Notes under the pieces: generated by a model
Told to the model about the DNA's origin: nothing
The model's input: only the letters and a program-made list of their open reading frames with translations
The model's database searches: none
Source of the DNA: Gnetum montanum
Lineage: Eukaryota > Streptophyta > Gnetopsida > Gnetales > Gnetaceae
Assembly (NCBI GenBank): GCA_015680685.1
Contig: MNCI01005181.1
Span: forward strand, 65,846 to 129,845
Reading direction: 5' to 3'
Length of the DNA stretch: 64,000 bases
Program-made: the position numbers and the translations under genes
Shown: one piece after another, positions 32,984-46,153 of the stretch
Layout: the number at the start of each line of letters is the position of its first letter
How positions within the stretch are numbered: position 1 is the first letter of the stretch

Positions 32984-35508
32984 TGTAACACCTAAAACAT
33001 TTGGTTGCTAAAACACTGAAAATCCCAGGTGAAGTAGTTTAACTTTGAATCCAAAGGACCTTTGAGAAGTGGCATCGAAATACCTTGGATGGTCTTTTTG
33101 ATCACCCAAGGACTTAAACATTGTAAAATAGTGTAAAATAATTGAATAAAAATTGCATATCTAACCAAGAGAAGTAGGAAAAAAAATTTATACAAAACAA
33201 ATGAACTACAAATTTTATTGAAAATAAAAGTAGTTGCAAATATAAAATGTTCAAATAAGTACAAGTTTTTTATGCTTAAAATGCAAAAAGAGTTGTGTGA
33301 GAAGTGGTTGTAGTCCTAGTGAAATTAGCAAAATGCTTCTTGCAATAAGCTCCATGATCTAGGCACTTCAATGTTCCACTCTCAAAACTCTTTGTTAGTT
33401 CTTAGGTAGGATCTACTACACTGGTTGAAAAATAAGTAAGATAATTGTTTGATTTTTTGGTGTGGAAAAATTGCTTTGAGAGTCTCCAATGCTTAGCCAA
33501 TTACTATTTTACAAAAAAAATCCTTTCAAATTGTTGGAATTTTTGTTTAAATAGGTTGTTGGTGTTTAATTTTTTGATGAAAGTTTCTTGTCATGATTTT
33601 TGACAAATTGAAATCATGTGCAAGTGTGGTAGGCTTTCAACTCTAGCATAGTTTTTATTTATGATAAGTTTTGATATCCCAAAGGCACCAAAACCATGAT
33701 TTTTACCATCAATAGTAAGATGACCTTTCCAAATATGCTAGCTTCTTTCACAAATGTTGGCCTTGTGGGAGAAAAACTAGAGTTGTTAGAAAAATAAAAA
33801 TCCCAACCATTGCTATGTTAGCTTTATAGGACCATGTTGAGAGTTGTGGAAACTACGCTAGCCATTGTTGGGAAAATGAAAATTGAACAACATAGTTGAG
33901 GCTATACCTCAACAAGAACCCATGAAAATGCCAATTTTGATAGTCTAAAAGATATTTCTAACCTTCTCAAGCCAAAATATAGGCATGGTATGACTTTTTC
34001 ACTTAGGGAGTAAGGCTATGATAACTTATGAGGCATTTTTTCAGTTCCAAAAGTTAAGGTATGTGAAATTACATCCCATGGATTACAATCTTCACATTTT
34101 ACAATAAAATTCCAACCTCAGGTTTGATGGTGAAGGTTACAAGTTGCAACATGAGATTTCTTAGTGGTGTTTCATTGGCCCCTCTTTATTGATGTTTGGA
34201 TGATTGACCTAAGAGACATCAACAAAGAATACAAAACATCACTGCATCTCCATTCCCAACATTTCCTCTCCATGCTTAATTTAGTAGCATTGAACCATGC
34301 CAAAGAGTGCTTGTGATGATGAGAAAGGTTACAATGAGTTGATATAGGTTGAATGCTATATTTGATCATGAGAAAATCATCACAAGGTTAACAATGAGTT
34401 CCAAAAATTGACATCATGGTCATGGTGATGGCACTAACATGTTTGCTAATCGATGTGGTCTTTGTGCACTATACTTAAAAGTGTTGGTTATTTGGCAATG
34501 TTGTTGAGGAGTAAACACTTTTCCCCAAGTTGTTTTTGGTTGTGAGGCTCCTCCCTTTACATGTTTGAAGCCATTTATTTGTCTTTTTGGTCTTCACTAG
34601 CCTTTAGACTTCTTGGAAATTTGCTTTTCCATTTCTTCTTCTTCTTCTTCTTCTTCTTTTTTGCTAGGTGAAACCTTCAGTGGGTTTCATTACCAAGGCC
34701 AATTTTGACTTGGTTTTTCCATTGAATGAGATGTGTTACATCCAATGGACTTGATGGTGAATCATAATGAAGGAGATGTCAAATGGTCATAATGCATGAG
34801 TGTCCAACATAGGCCAACATTGTTATTCAGTATAAGGAAGGTTATAATTAGGCTACAAGATAGTGGCTCAAGGATGAGAATGGGAGTAATATGAAACAAG
34901 AAATCTTGGCATGACATGATAAACTAACCAAATCTTATGCATCTTGATCAGATGTTAACTTTCTACCATCATGAGTTGCATCTTTGTGATGAATTTACGC
35001 TTCATTCTACAAGCACAACTCTAAGAGGACAAGAAAATAAGACAAAGAAAACATGTTGTTACAAGATAATGCATAGGGCCACATGGGACAACTAATAGAC
35101 TAGGTCACCCTAGGGAACTATTGTTACAACATAGAGATCCTTGTGATGTTCATTGGATTCACAAAGCTTTGTAGTTCATTCTTGATGCCAGACAAGAAGA
35201 TAGAGAGAGAGCATGTAGGCATGCTTGTTGTAGACCATCGGGGTCATCAACATCAGTCATTCATTGCAACCTATCAACAATGGTAAGCAACACTACAAGG
35301 AAACATGTAGGGCTATGTAATGGCTTTAATGTTGTCTTGTAAGGGTTTGATAATGTTTTTAGAAGGCATAAATTCTAGTGAGGAACTTGGTTCTATGTGT
35401 TTTCTTCTTACCATTTGGTCTAGATGGGAACTTTGACTAAGGGATCCTCTATGATGTTTCTAGATTCACGCTCAATGAACAACAGACTATTTCTGGGTGT
35501 TATAGCTA
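32984..35508. repeat. Block G: LTR-like sequence with TGTAACACC ends
   Basis: Starts TGTAACACCTA at the break in D integrase and ends TGGGTGTTATA, an imperfect inverted terminal pair usual for plant LTRs. No coding sequence is seen. It contains a (TTC)n run at about 34636-34665. Just after it, ATGGTTTCAATCTTAAGG weakly resembles a Met-tRNA primer site. No matching second LTR or target duplication was found, so it may be one LTR of a truncated Del/Tekay-type element. Confidence 0.35.
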
Positions 35509-35969
35509 TATAGTAAAATGGTTTCAATCTTAAGGTTTGGGTGTGTAGGGTCAACTCGGTCTAAAAACATCACAAGCGGAACCCATTTAGGCTTTAAGGC
35601 TAGTCAAATTTTGTTCTTCATCCTCCTAGCTCAACTTGTATGAAAACATAAGCATATCAAGTGGTACCTATGCAATAAAATGATTAAATAATGTCAAAGT
35701 AATATAAAATAATTTAGTAATGATGCATAAATGAGTCAAAGCATACTAAATCAAAGGTCAAACAAGGTTTTAATGTGGTCAAAAAAGGTTATATGGAATA
35801 GGTTAAAGATAATAGGATGAAACAAAGGATAAATGCTGTGGAATGGGATCAAATGAAGGCTAAATGATGGTTGAATCTCCATGAAATTGTGTCAAATGAT
35901 GTCAAATAAGGCCTTAGTGACCGCAAATGATGTTAAATGGTGTCCAAGTCTAAATCATCAAGAGATGGG
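35509..35969. other. Non-coding junction between block G and element E
   Basis: Low-complexity TTTGACC/GGTCAAA-rich DNA with no gene. On the minus strand 35640-35950 resembles plus-strand 41520-41960. The 5' end of E is not identifiable here. Confidence 0.3.
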
Positions 35970-38111
35970 CTAACCCATCAGCAATCTATGCTCTTATTGG
36001 ATACACATCTCTTGTAGCCCTTAAGGTGATGCGCAATGTTGCTCTTAAGGTCACCATGCAATTGCTTCAACACTACAAGTCTCATGTTTGGGCTCTTAGT
36101 GAACACCTCTAGAGCTATGTGAGCTAGGAGCAAAAAGTTGTCAATACTGATTTGGCCTTGATCATTCATCCTAAACCTGCAAGTAGGTAAAAAAATAAAC
36201 CATGCATAGTTATAACCTAAAACATGTAACAACAAAAGAATAATCAAGGTAGTAGTACTGCTTATCATTCTATGTGGTAGATGGTGCCTCGAGGATTTTG
36301 AAACCATGTATGGGCACAGTGTCCCACAATTAAGGTGTTGTTCAAGTTATGCTATTCAAATTTAGGCATGTTTTAAATTTGCAATAGTTTATGAGGATCC
36401 ATAGTAGTTTGATCCTCATGTATCTTCCCTTTCATAGTGTCATTAGGTTTATCCCTGATAAATTTTACAATGAGACTAGAGAATCCAAGGATGATGGTCT
36501 CCATAATCGTTACCACTGCCTCAAACTTCAAGTGTGACTAAACTATCACATTGTAGTTTTGGAGTAGGTAGGATAGGAAGTCTAAGGCCCCATTCCTAAA
36601 CCATACCTATGTTGATCCCCCTCCATTTCAAGAATTAAGGATTTGGGTGTTAGTATGTCAATGCAATACAATAGCTCCACCATCTCTCTCACCACTAGAA
36701 TAGACTTCAGGAAGGCCTTGAAAAATTTAACCACAAAAATTACAACCATGAAAACTTAAAAATAATTCCTTATAACCATATAAAATATAAAAACCACCAA
36801 GTAAAAAATCCAAAACATGATCCAAGTCTACAACCAACATTCCATCAAATTTCACACTTAGCACCAAAAATGACTATAGGAAAACACTTAGAAAAAAATA
36901 TGAAATTTTTTTTTATTTTATTCAAACCACTTCTATCCCATTCTTGACATCCCAAATAATTCTAAAGATCATGGAATGTTGATAGAAAAAATGTTTCACA
37001 ACCTCAATGCTGCCCATCTTTAGAAGGGGTAAATGCATCATAGCCTTGTAACCATGATTTCGTGCAACCGAATGGAAATAGCCATAACTAATTAACCACT
37101 TAATGATATTAAATGATTACATAGCCATTGGAATCCTAGAAAACAAGCTATAACTTATAATAAGAAATAATTAGAAATTTTGAATAATTTTTTAGAAAAA
37201 ATTATGAAAATTCCTTGACCATGGCCATGAACATGAATCCCCTTTCATGCAAGGTTGGCAAAAATATTACCAAAAATTTTTCTAAGCTCCAAATAGAGTA
37301 ATTTCAACACCATTTGAAACCTTAAATTAAGTCATATGTGTTCATAGCTATAAAAAAATTTGAAACCATTGTCATTTTTTCAAAAACAAATTTGTGGATT
37401 TTCATGAAATTTAAAAAATGGAAAAGAACCCTATGTACATAACCCAACTCAAATGACCATAACATCATTAGTACAATCCAAAATCAAATGGAACCATAAC
37501 CCTCAAAAATATTGAACATAGTACTACAAATCCATAATAATAAAGTTTGAAAATATGCACCATTTCCTTGGTAAAAAATACACAACATTGCTTGCTTTTT
37601 CACTCAAAAACCACAAAAATTGTAAAACCTAACTTAATCTATCCATCGATTATAGCAAATACAACCAAAATAACTCATAGCCATTTGAAAATGCATCAAA
37701 ATAAAGGGATATGATTTTGTTAAAATCTAATTTTGGCAAGTCCTTTATCCAAGATCTAAGAAAAACTATTCATTGTTCATAAAGGTAGAATAAAGCACCA
37801 AAACAACTAGCCCATTTAAAAATTTAATTTGCCAAGAAAAAAAACCAAATAACCCTAGAAATAAATAGAGATGGAAAAAAAATAAGGTAGGATTTTCATG
37901 AAATTTAAAAATAACAAGTACATAATCATAGATCTTTAAAAAAGAATAGAAAATTAAAATGGAATAGAAAATCAATGAGAATGGCCTACCTTGTAAAGGT
38001 GGTAGTTTAACTCATCCTAATCCTTAGATGTGGTAGAAGTGCTAAGGTTTTTGTAGTAGAGTCCCCCACCTCCAATGTAGGATTCCTAAAAGGTGCCATT
38101 TTCTTGGTCAT
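35970..38111 (-). pseudogene. Antisense gene remnant of element E, exons 1 to 3
   Basis: Exon 1 38111-37990 (122 nt, phase 2; from the inner ATGGCACC it is 110 nt, as in B), ending AAG-GTAGGC. Exon 2 36716-36266 (451 nt) contains FLKSILVV, VWFRNGALDFLSYLLQNYNVIV and FQNPRGTIYHIE; its motif I Asp is lost and its donor has changed from GT to GA. Exon 3 from 36176 (TTGCAG acceptor) reads FRMNDQGQ, then FTKSPNMRLVVLKQL, aligning with FTATNNVRAGVIGQI in A. Later exons are not recognised. It is a third independent copy of the antisense gene. Confidence 0.7.
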
Positions 38112-38840
38112 GATGCCAAAAAGAGAAGCAAGAAATGTGAAAGCCCTTGTTCTTGGAATGACTACGCTATAGTAGGGCACCAATGGATGGACTATGTTGG
38201 TAGTAGGCCACTGATGAATGTCATTATATTAGAAATAGCTAGTGTGGAATGGCAATGTTGCCACTCAGCAGTAGCTACACTATGCTAATAGTAGTCCAAG
38301 AAACAATCACTACTACATTGGTAGTGATTAGTAGGCAATGGCCAAGGTTGGTAGTAGATCACCAATAGTTGGACTACATTGGCAGTAGTCCATAGATGGT
38401 TGTTACTACAATAAATTTGAGTAGGAGGCAATAGTAATGGAGTTAGAGCTCTTCACAAAGGTGCAAAAGTAAGGAGGTAGGAAGAAAATACAATTTATGG
38501 CAAGTTTCTATAGGTGTTCCTATTTAAACATAGGCATCCAATCGAAAACGCTAGTTTCCTTTTGGAACTCTACTTAACCTGCCTCAAGAAATGGAAACTA
38601 GTACTATGCTGGGGTTGTATAATTTTTTTTTTCAAAAATTTCTATTTTTGAGTAGGCCTCACACTAGGCACTCCAAAAATAATAAATAAACCATGACTAC
38701 ACTAAGAGTAGTTAGTCTTCTAGCCAAACTACTTTGAAAGTTGTTAACTTAAGACCGTAAAACAATTATAACATCTAGCTACCTCTACTTAAGAATATGA
38801 CCAAGTATGATAGTTTTGAACAAGATAAAAAGACTATACT
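38112..38840. other. Non-coding DNA upstream of the E antisense gene
   Basis: No ORF. Contains several TAGTAG-GCC/ACTACATTGGTAGTAG words (38160-38400) similar to those in the E LTR (56430-56612). Confidence 0.4.
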
Positions 38841-38847
38841 AGAGGGG

Positions 38848-41440
38848 AGATAAGGACTATGCTCAGCCAACATAGTCATAAATACTACCAATGTAGTCCA
38901 TGATGGGATGGACTTCCAAAAGCCTATCAACCCTCCAAATTAGTAGTATAACCTCACCAAACCATGGCTAGAACCCTCAATAACACCAAAACATGATCAC
39001 AAGCAGTTTGACTTTGAAAAAAAATCAAACCTCGTCATTAACTACATTGAGAAAAGTGAGGGACTATGCTGGGCCAACAGAGTCTTGGATATTACCCTGC
39101 ATAGTCCAACATCACATCTTACCTTCTTACAATCCCAAGCAACCCATTCAATCTATTCAACTCTTAGTTAATCCAAAATCAAAACATTATTTCCCCATAT
39201 CCTAGTTTGAGCCTCCAATGAGCCCAAAGCATGGCCGATTGTAGTAAATGGAGCCACTCTTTCCCTTTCCCTTGTGATTATGCTAGGGAAACTAGGGACT
39301 ACAGTAGGCTAGCATAGTCCTAGTCCAAGCCTAGTGTAGTCCCCTTGAAAGTCATCAAAAAATCTCAAAAACCATGAGAACTTGACTCTAGTAGACCTTG
39401 AAACCCTAGTTTGATTTCATATGGCCATGAAACCTAGTTTCCTTCATAGTTTGACATTCATTATAAGGACTACACTAAGGGGAGGAAGAGAACTGTGCTG
39501 GGCTAGCATAGCCCATGTCAAAGCCTAGCATAGTCCATCCCAAATTGGAGAATCCACCAAGAAAACATAAAAAAACTAACCTCTAGAAAACTGTAGAACT
39601 CCTTTCTAAGCTACATGACAACAAATTTTACATTTTATCACCAATTTGGCCATCATAAACTTGGTCTCTATTAGGGAAGATGAGGAATACGTTGGGCCAA
39701 TGTAGTCCCATCCCAATCCCAACATAGTCCCCTTGAAAAATTATGAAAAACCTAAAAAAAAACATGAGAATTGACACCTAAAATCCTAAAATGCCATTTG
39801 AGGCCTTCTAGAATTGAAACCTGCAATTTTTTAGAGTTTTTGGCCTTTCTAACTTGGGCTACACTGAGAGGAGAGGAAGACTACATTGGGCTAGCATAGT
39901 CCCCACTCAAAGCCCACTATAATCCCTAAACAATTATCAAAAAACCATCCCAAGTGACTTAGGACCATTGTTGACAAACCTTGGAAGATTTCCCAAGCCT
40001 TTGCGACCTTAAAACTTAAGTTTCCCATGATTGTTAACTGCCATAAACTTGACTACATTGAGGTAAGTTTGGAACTATGTTGGGCTAGTGTAGTCCCTCT
40101 TGAAGCCCAACATAGTCCACCACATGAACTTCACAATAGTCCAAAAATCACTTAGAAAACACCTCTATTGACTATAAAACCTTGCTAGGACACATTAAGA
40201 CTACCAAACCTTATATTTGAGTCAAAATTTATCATTTTTTAGGCTCTCAACCCTTGACTATGCTAAGGAGAGATTGGTACTACTCTAGGCTAGTGTAGTC
40301 CCTATCAAACCCTAGCATAGTCCATACCAACTTACTAGAGAGATACAAAATCCACTTCTAATGAATGCTAGAGCCTTATTGAGGCCTAACAAACAAAAGA
40401 GTCAATCCTTTTCCATCATTTTTTATCAAAGCTTTGGATACACTTGAGAAAGTTGGGACTACATTGGGCCAACATAGTCCCTCTCTAGATCTAGTGTATC
40501 CACATAAACTTATCAAAAAATTGATCAATATAGCTTACATTATACATTCATAAGTCATGGGGCCCACCAAAGTTGATTCCTGCAACCTAAATCCATTTTT
40601 TAACTTTCCCAACTTAACTACACTAGCAAGGAGACTAGGACTATGTTGGGCTAGTGTAGTCTCTACCCAAGCCTAGTGTAGTCCCTTCAAACATGGCCAA
40701 AATTGCCTCATAATTGCCAAAATCAACTTCCAAAAACACCCAGAACCTTTCCAGAACATGTCCAAACCATAGAACATTATAAAACAAGTTAAAATCCATT
40801 CTTGTTCAAACCTTTTTCAATCTAGAATCCTTAACTATGTTGGGGACTACATGCCCAGTGTAGTGCCATGCTTTTTAGCCATCCAAGCACCAAGTAGGCA
40901 TGCAAACTAGCAGTTTTTACACCAAGGCCCTAGCCAGCAACACTAGTAACCCTAGAAGCTTATTAGGATGGTTGATCGAGCCTCAAAACTAACCAAAATT
41001 CATTTTCCACTCCTATGTTAAGGAAGCTAGGGACTATGTTGGACTAGCATAGTCCCACTGGGAAGGGAAAATGTGGTAGTGATAATTGATAGAAAGTAGC
41101 TAATAATGATCTAAATTTGACCTAGCATGATAAGAACCTTATCCCCATGGCTCCCAAGTATTATTTTCACTTTGTTTTGGTCCTAGAAATCCCATGAACT
41201 CATGAATCTCCTTGTGAATATGCTGGGGCCTAGTATCCTAGCGTAGTCATCACTATTAACAAGATTTTTCCACCTTTTGAGGGTCTAAATGGTGTCAAAA
41301 CTTGTCAATCTTGAACTCGTACCACATGCACTAGTTTTTTAGACCACTAGAAGCTCAAAAATGATCATTCCAAGCCCTAGAAACAACCCTTCAAGGTAAA
41401 CTACACTAGGAGAAGGTGAGACTATTCTAGGCCAATGTAG
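38848..41440 (+). repeat. Degenerate ~195-bp tandem array with GGGACTATGTTGGGCTAG cores
   Basis: About fourteen units. Cores lie near 38848, 39057, 39297, 39488, 39688, 39878, 40075, 40269, 40467, 40640, 40845, 41030, 41218 and 41415, giving intervals of 173-240 bp (mean near 195). Each core has GGACTA(T/C)(G/A)(T/C)TGGGC(T/C)A followed by GCATAGTCC and a second CTAGTGTAGTCC. It fills the space between the antisense ATG and RT of E. Units are old, with about 20-30 percent divergence by eye. Confidence 0.75.
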
Positions 41441-41939
41441 TCACAACAAAGATGCCAATTTTGCTCTGAAATAGTCTCAAAACGACCTTCGCATGTGTTC
41501 AAACTCTCTCAAAAACCTTGTAGCCCCATATGATGCCCCTCTAATGTCTAAAATTGGTAAAATATACCCTTGTTTGATCACTATTAGCCAATTTTTACCA
41601 TGTATGTTCCATTCTTACATATTCAACCTTATTTTTGGCCTTGTTTTGCATTATTGGCCTACTTTCTCATTAGTTGACTTTATATAGCCTTCATTCAACT
41701 TTCTATTTTAACATATTCACCTTATTTTCTCTATCATGATCTTTGATGGACCTTATATAACCTTTGTTTAATCCCATTAGTCATTATTTATCTATTATGG
41801 CCTTAGTTGACCTTGTTTTCATTTTTTTATCATTGGAATAGTATATGTTTACATGGTTACCAAAGTATTTTATATCATTTTAGCATGGTTTGCTTATTTT
41901 TACCTACGTGCCACTTAATGTGCTTATGGTTGATATGTT
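41441..41939. other. AT-rich spacer before E RT
   Basis: No gene. Rich in TTTGACC/CATTTTA words. Would be the last part of the E sense intron. No clear acceptor survives. Confidence 0.3.
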
Positions 41940-43150
41940 GGATTGAAGTATGGACACATGGAAGCAAATTACCTTGCCTTAGAGCTTGAGTGGGCCTCAT
42001 GGTAATGTTGAATGATGCATAAATCTTGATTTTCTAGACCTTGAGCCTGAGAATCTTGACAACCATATAGCCTCAATTTAAAAACCTATAGAATGGCTTA
42101 AAAACCTAGTTAAAACCCTTGACCTTAAGACTGATGACATAACTGAAGACTCTCTAGCTAAGGTTCTTGTCACAACACATAATGGTGAGGAGAAAATCCT
42201 TAATCTAAGTTCCTTGATGGAACCTCAATAGGCTCAAGATATCACCAAGGTCCTACAAGATAACATAATGTCTTTGCCTAGTCATATAATGTCTTTGTCT
42301 AGTCTAACAAAACATCATCCTTGATCCTCGCATTAGACCAATTAAGAAAAAAGTGTGTAAGATTAGAGATGACTTAGCCTTGACAATTTGTGATGAAATT
42401 ACAAAGTTATACTAAGCTAGTTTTATTAGAGCTATTGACTATGTAGAATGAGTGTCTCACATAGTGATAGTTCCTAAGAAAAATGGAAGTATTCATATTT
42501 GTATTGATTTTTGAGACCTAAATAAAGCAACCATCAAGGATGAATTTTCTTTATCTAGTATTGATCAACTCATTGATACCATGGTTGGACATGTCTTATT
42601 ATCCTTTAGAAATGGGTTCTCAAGATATAACCATATTAGAATCAACCTAGAACATCAACTTAGGATAACCTCCATGACTCTTTAGGGTACCTTTTACTAT
42701 ACTATGATGCCCTTTGGCCTTAAAAATATAGGAGCAACCTATCAAAGATCTATGACATATATCTTTAGTGATTGCATGTTAGGATTACTCAATGATTATG
42801 TAGATGATATAGTTGTTAAGTCCAAAGTGACCAATGATCATGCTAATAACTTGGACCTCATGCTTAAATAATTCCTTAAGTTTGAACTTAGACTTAATCC
42901 TAACAAGTGTGTCTTTGATGTCAAGATTGATAAGATGCTTAGCTTTGTATTATCTAAAGTAGGGATATGTCATCTCCAACTTGGTAGCACCAACTAACCT
43001 TAAGGAGCTTCAAGGACTACAAGGTAGATTAACATTTATTCATAGGTTCATTACTAGGCTTACAAATAATCTACAACTCATGCAACACTTTCTTAAGGAA
43101 AGAGTGCACTACAAGTGGATGACTCACTACTAAGAAGCCTTTGAAAACCT
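41940..43150 (+). pseudogene. Element E reverse transcriptase
   Basis: Begins with GPHGNVE and DLEPENLDNHI-like linker, then ICIDF-DLNKATIKD, LSSIDQLIDTM, MPFGLKNIGATYQRSMTYI and the catalytic YVDD in LNDYVDDIVVKSK. Several stops and a frameshift near 42960-42980. Ends with LQGRLTFIHRFITRLTNNL. A TAA before EAFENLKQE occupies the same Gln position as the TAG in A. Confidence 0.82.
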
Positions 43151-43560
43151 TAAGCAAGAGTTGGTGCAACTTCCATTAGTATATCCTCCTCAAGAGGGTA
43201 AATAATTTTATATCTACCTTTCCATCTCTGACACATCCATTGCCTTTTTACTCTATAAAAAATGTGATGATGATGCAGAAATGTCAATATACTACCTTAG
43301 CCATGCATTAGTTTCCCATGATACTAGATATTCTGAACTAGAGAAGTATTATCTAGCACTAGTCTTCTTATTGAAGAAATTGAGACACTACCTCTTTAAA
43401 AGCCAAGTCAACATCATTTGCAAGGACAAAATACTTAGGGCCATAGCTAATGCCATTACAATACTAGCCCTCACTGTTACATATATCTGTATAGCAAGTT
43501 ATCCATCTTAACCATGGACTGTATTATCCCCACCACATAGAGTGCTCATAACACCTTTGT
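43151..43560 (+). pseudogene. Element E RNase H remnant
   Basis: FYIYLSISDTSIAFLL, IYYLSHALVSHDTRY and LALVFLLKKLRHYLF belong to the first domain. After ILRAI the sequence jumps to NAITILALTV, which matches the very end of the second domain in A, so most of the second RNase H is deleted. Confidence 0.75.
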
Positions 43561-43787
43561 GGTTGTAGTTCATACTACTCCTACAAAGGAGTGGTATGAT
43601 GATATTAAGTTTTATCTTATGCATGGTGAATCTTCATAAGGCTTGACTACTACTCAAAAGGATGTTGTACATAAATGATTAAGAAAATAGGTCTTTGTAG
43701 TTGATAACACATTATGTCAACAATCCCACGATGGCATATTGTTAAAGTTCTTGGGTAGAGCCGAAGCTAGAGCAATCCAAGAGTAGG
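43561..43787 (+). pseudogene. Element E integrase, N-terminal part left of C
   Basis: Linker to zinc finger: EWYDDIKFYLMHGES, VFVVDNTLCQQSHDGILL and FLGRAEARAIQE. The frame continues in 53772 after C (EDVCGGHIGPRAM). The break lies within the zinc finger. Confidence 0.75.
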
Positions 43788-43792
43788 GTCAT
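43788..43792. repeat. Target site duplication of element C, left copy (GTCAT)
   Basis: GTCAT precedes the LTR start TGAAACACC and recurs at 53767-53771 after the 3' LTR end. Confidence 0.9.
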
Positions 43793-45672
43793 TGAAACAC
43801 CACCAATTTTAGGCTTTTGTAGTTTAATGGCAAATTTTTTCTAAGTCAGGTGTTACACTCTCCAGTGTAGCTAGCGTAGCATATATTGAGCCCTATTTTA
43901 CAAGATTTTTCTAAGTGTCAGTAGTAGTCCCATGAAAATTTTTCTATCTTACTATGCTCTTAGTCTCCCTACTACACTTCTAGCATAGCCAGCGTAGCAC
44001 ACACTTCCATGGTAAGTTTACCCAAGTATTAAGCTAGAAGTGATCAAGGGTTGCTTGGGATGGATGAAATAGTTCAGCAAATTTTCTATCTCCTAGGCTA
44101 TCATGCTTGCTATGCTCCCTAGCATACCCAACTTGACACATGTCCCAGTAGCTAGCTTGCCCAAGTACCAGGCTAAAGGTTATTAAAATTACTTAGGATT
44201 GCAAAAATAGTTTGGCAAATATTTCATCTTTTGGGTTGCTATGCTCCATAGCATAGCTAGTGTGACTTAGGTTCCAGTGCCTAGTTTTCTCTAAGTGTTG
44301 CACAAAGATCTATCAAGCTATCTCAACATGGAAGATGCATTTGGCACAATTCCTAACTTTTGAGGTTACCTCTCTTGCTATGCCCCAAAGTGTATCCAAC
44401 ATACCATGAAGGAAGACTATAGATTTCATCAAAATTTGGCTAAGTATCCTTGCTATGCTCTACTATGATCACTAGTGTAGCTAGCATAACTAGTGTGAGA
44501 CATTAAAAATTTGGAAATTTTCACTAAGTGTTGTGTTATGCTCTAGAGTGTAGCTAGCTTGACATTAGAGAAAAGCCTCCAATAGCCCCAAAAAGCCTCC
44601 AGAACTCAGCATTAGCCTTCATCTTAGCTCTGATATCCCTTTAGTAACCAAGATCAATAGTTTGCATTTCTTTTCCATCCCCATTGGTCCCAAAAATTGT
44701 TCCTATGCTTGACCCTACTCAAAAGAGGGGAAAGACATAGTCTTAGAGCTTAGCCTCCAAGTTGTGCTATTTTGACACTATTTGTAGGTACATTGTAGTC
44801 TCTCAAACTCTAGCACATGTAGTCTAGGTAGTGTGGTCACAATTCAGTAGTCACTAAGTACCTGTTGCTATCCTTGAGAGCATAACACTTTTGCTACTCT
44901 CATGAGAGTGTAACATGTCATTGTAACCCTATCTATGCTCATGCCATGTGGTGCTTGGTCTGTGTTTCATGATAAAACTAGTACTATAAATACCTTGATA
45001 TTCAACACTCTAGGACTTGGAAAAATCAAAAGAGCATTGGACATGTTAGTTGTCTCAGCATTACCAACACTCTCGCACCTGAGTACCCAAGCTTCACACC
45101 TTGTTACCTCCCAGAACACAGTCCACCATTGTACCCATAGAACACAACAATGGCTAACCTAGTAGGCTCAACCTCTATTATAGCTACTAACTTGGTGTCT
45201 TGGACATTCCAAAGACTATGACTATACTGCTATGCTACCACTATGCCTGCTTGATGCCATGTATCATTTTCACCTCCTATCTAGCAAAAGTTACACTTCC
45301 TAGTTTTAGGGTGGTGCACTTCTTAGTTTTTAAGATCTATTTCATTTCTTTTCTAAGAATTTTTCTTTGATATTAAGCATAACTCTTACATTTCTCTACT
45401 ATTCAATACATATTTGCATGCTCACATCACTATTTTTGGGTCAGGACTCTCTACCACACTCTTGCTTGCTATCCCGATGTCTACATGTAATGCTCTACAA
45501 ACCAGTCTTACAAACAATCATTTTAACACCACATAAGTCCCTATCTAATTAACCAAACCATTCAAGCCACATCTTTTCCATTTCTTAGCATGGCCCTCAC
45601 ATGGATTTGAGGTTAGGCTATACATTGGTTGACCTCTCAATGTTCTAGCCATTGATGTTTTCAGACATCACA
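43793..45672 (+). repeat. Element C 5' LTR
   Basis: 1,880 bp, TGAAACACCACC to GACATCACA. Carries a TATA box (44985-44992). It is 485 bp longer than the 3' LTR because of a deletion in the latter. Confidence 0.9.
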
Positions 45673-46153
45673 GTTTTTGATGCTAAAAGGAGGGCCTCCC
45701 ATTCATTTTTTGTTAAAGGGTAGTCCCACGTGCTTTCTACACCTCTATCACTAGTGGTAAGCTAGCATAGACATAACACCCCTATGGACCTATCACAATA
45801 GTAGCTAGCTCATAGGCCAGTGTAGGAGTTTTCTACGTTTTGGTTGGTCTAGATCAGTTCCAATTGTTAGTTCCCCTAGAACCTCGTAGGATAAAAAGCC
45901 CAACTATGTTTGTTGTGTAAAGCTTTGAGTGCTCTGGAGAGCATAACAACACTTTAGAGTGTAATAATCCCTCAAATCATAATGAGCATAATGCTAGAGT
46001 TAGTGACTTTTTCATAGAATTTCTAGAGTTGATCATTTTTTTAACCTATTTGCATAGTTTGCATACTTAGCTATTTTTTTTTTCAATGTTTTTTTTTTCA
46101 CTATAATGTTTTCTATTAGCACTTTCTCCTCTTACATTTTTCTAAGTAGCAAC
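45673..46153 (+). other. Element C leader with decayed primer site
   Basis: TTGATGCTAAAAGGAGGGCC at about 45677-45696 is the decayed primer site. One leader repeat unit (AGATCAGTTCCAATTG...GATAAAAAGCC) is visible near 45850-45900. Confidence 0.55.

Noticed and set aside
34636-34665. Functional significance of the (TTC)n run
   Set aside because: A simple microsatellite in non-coding DNA.
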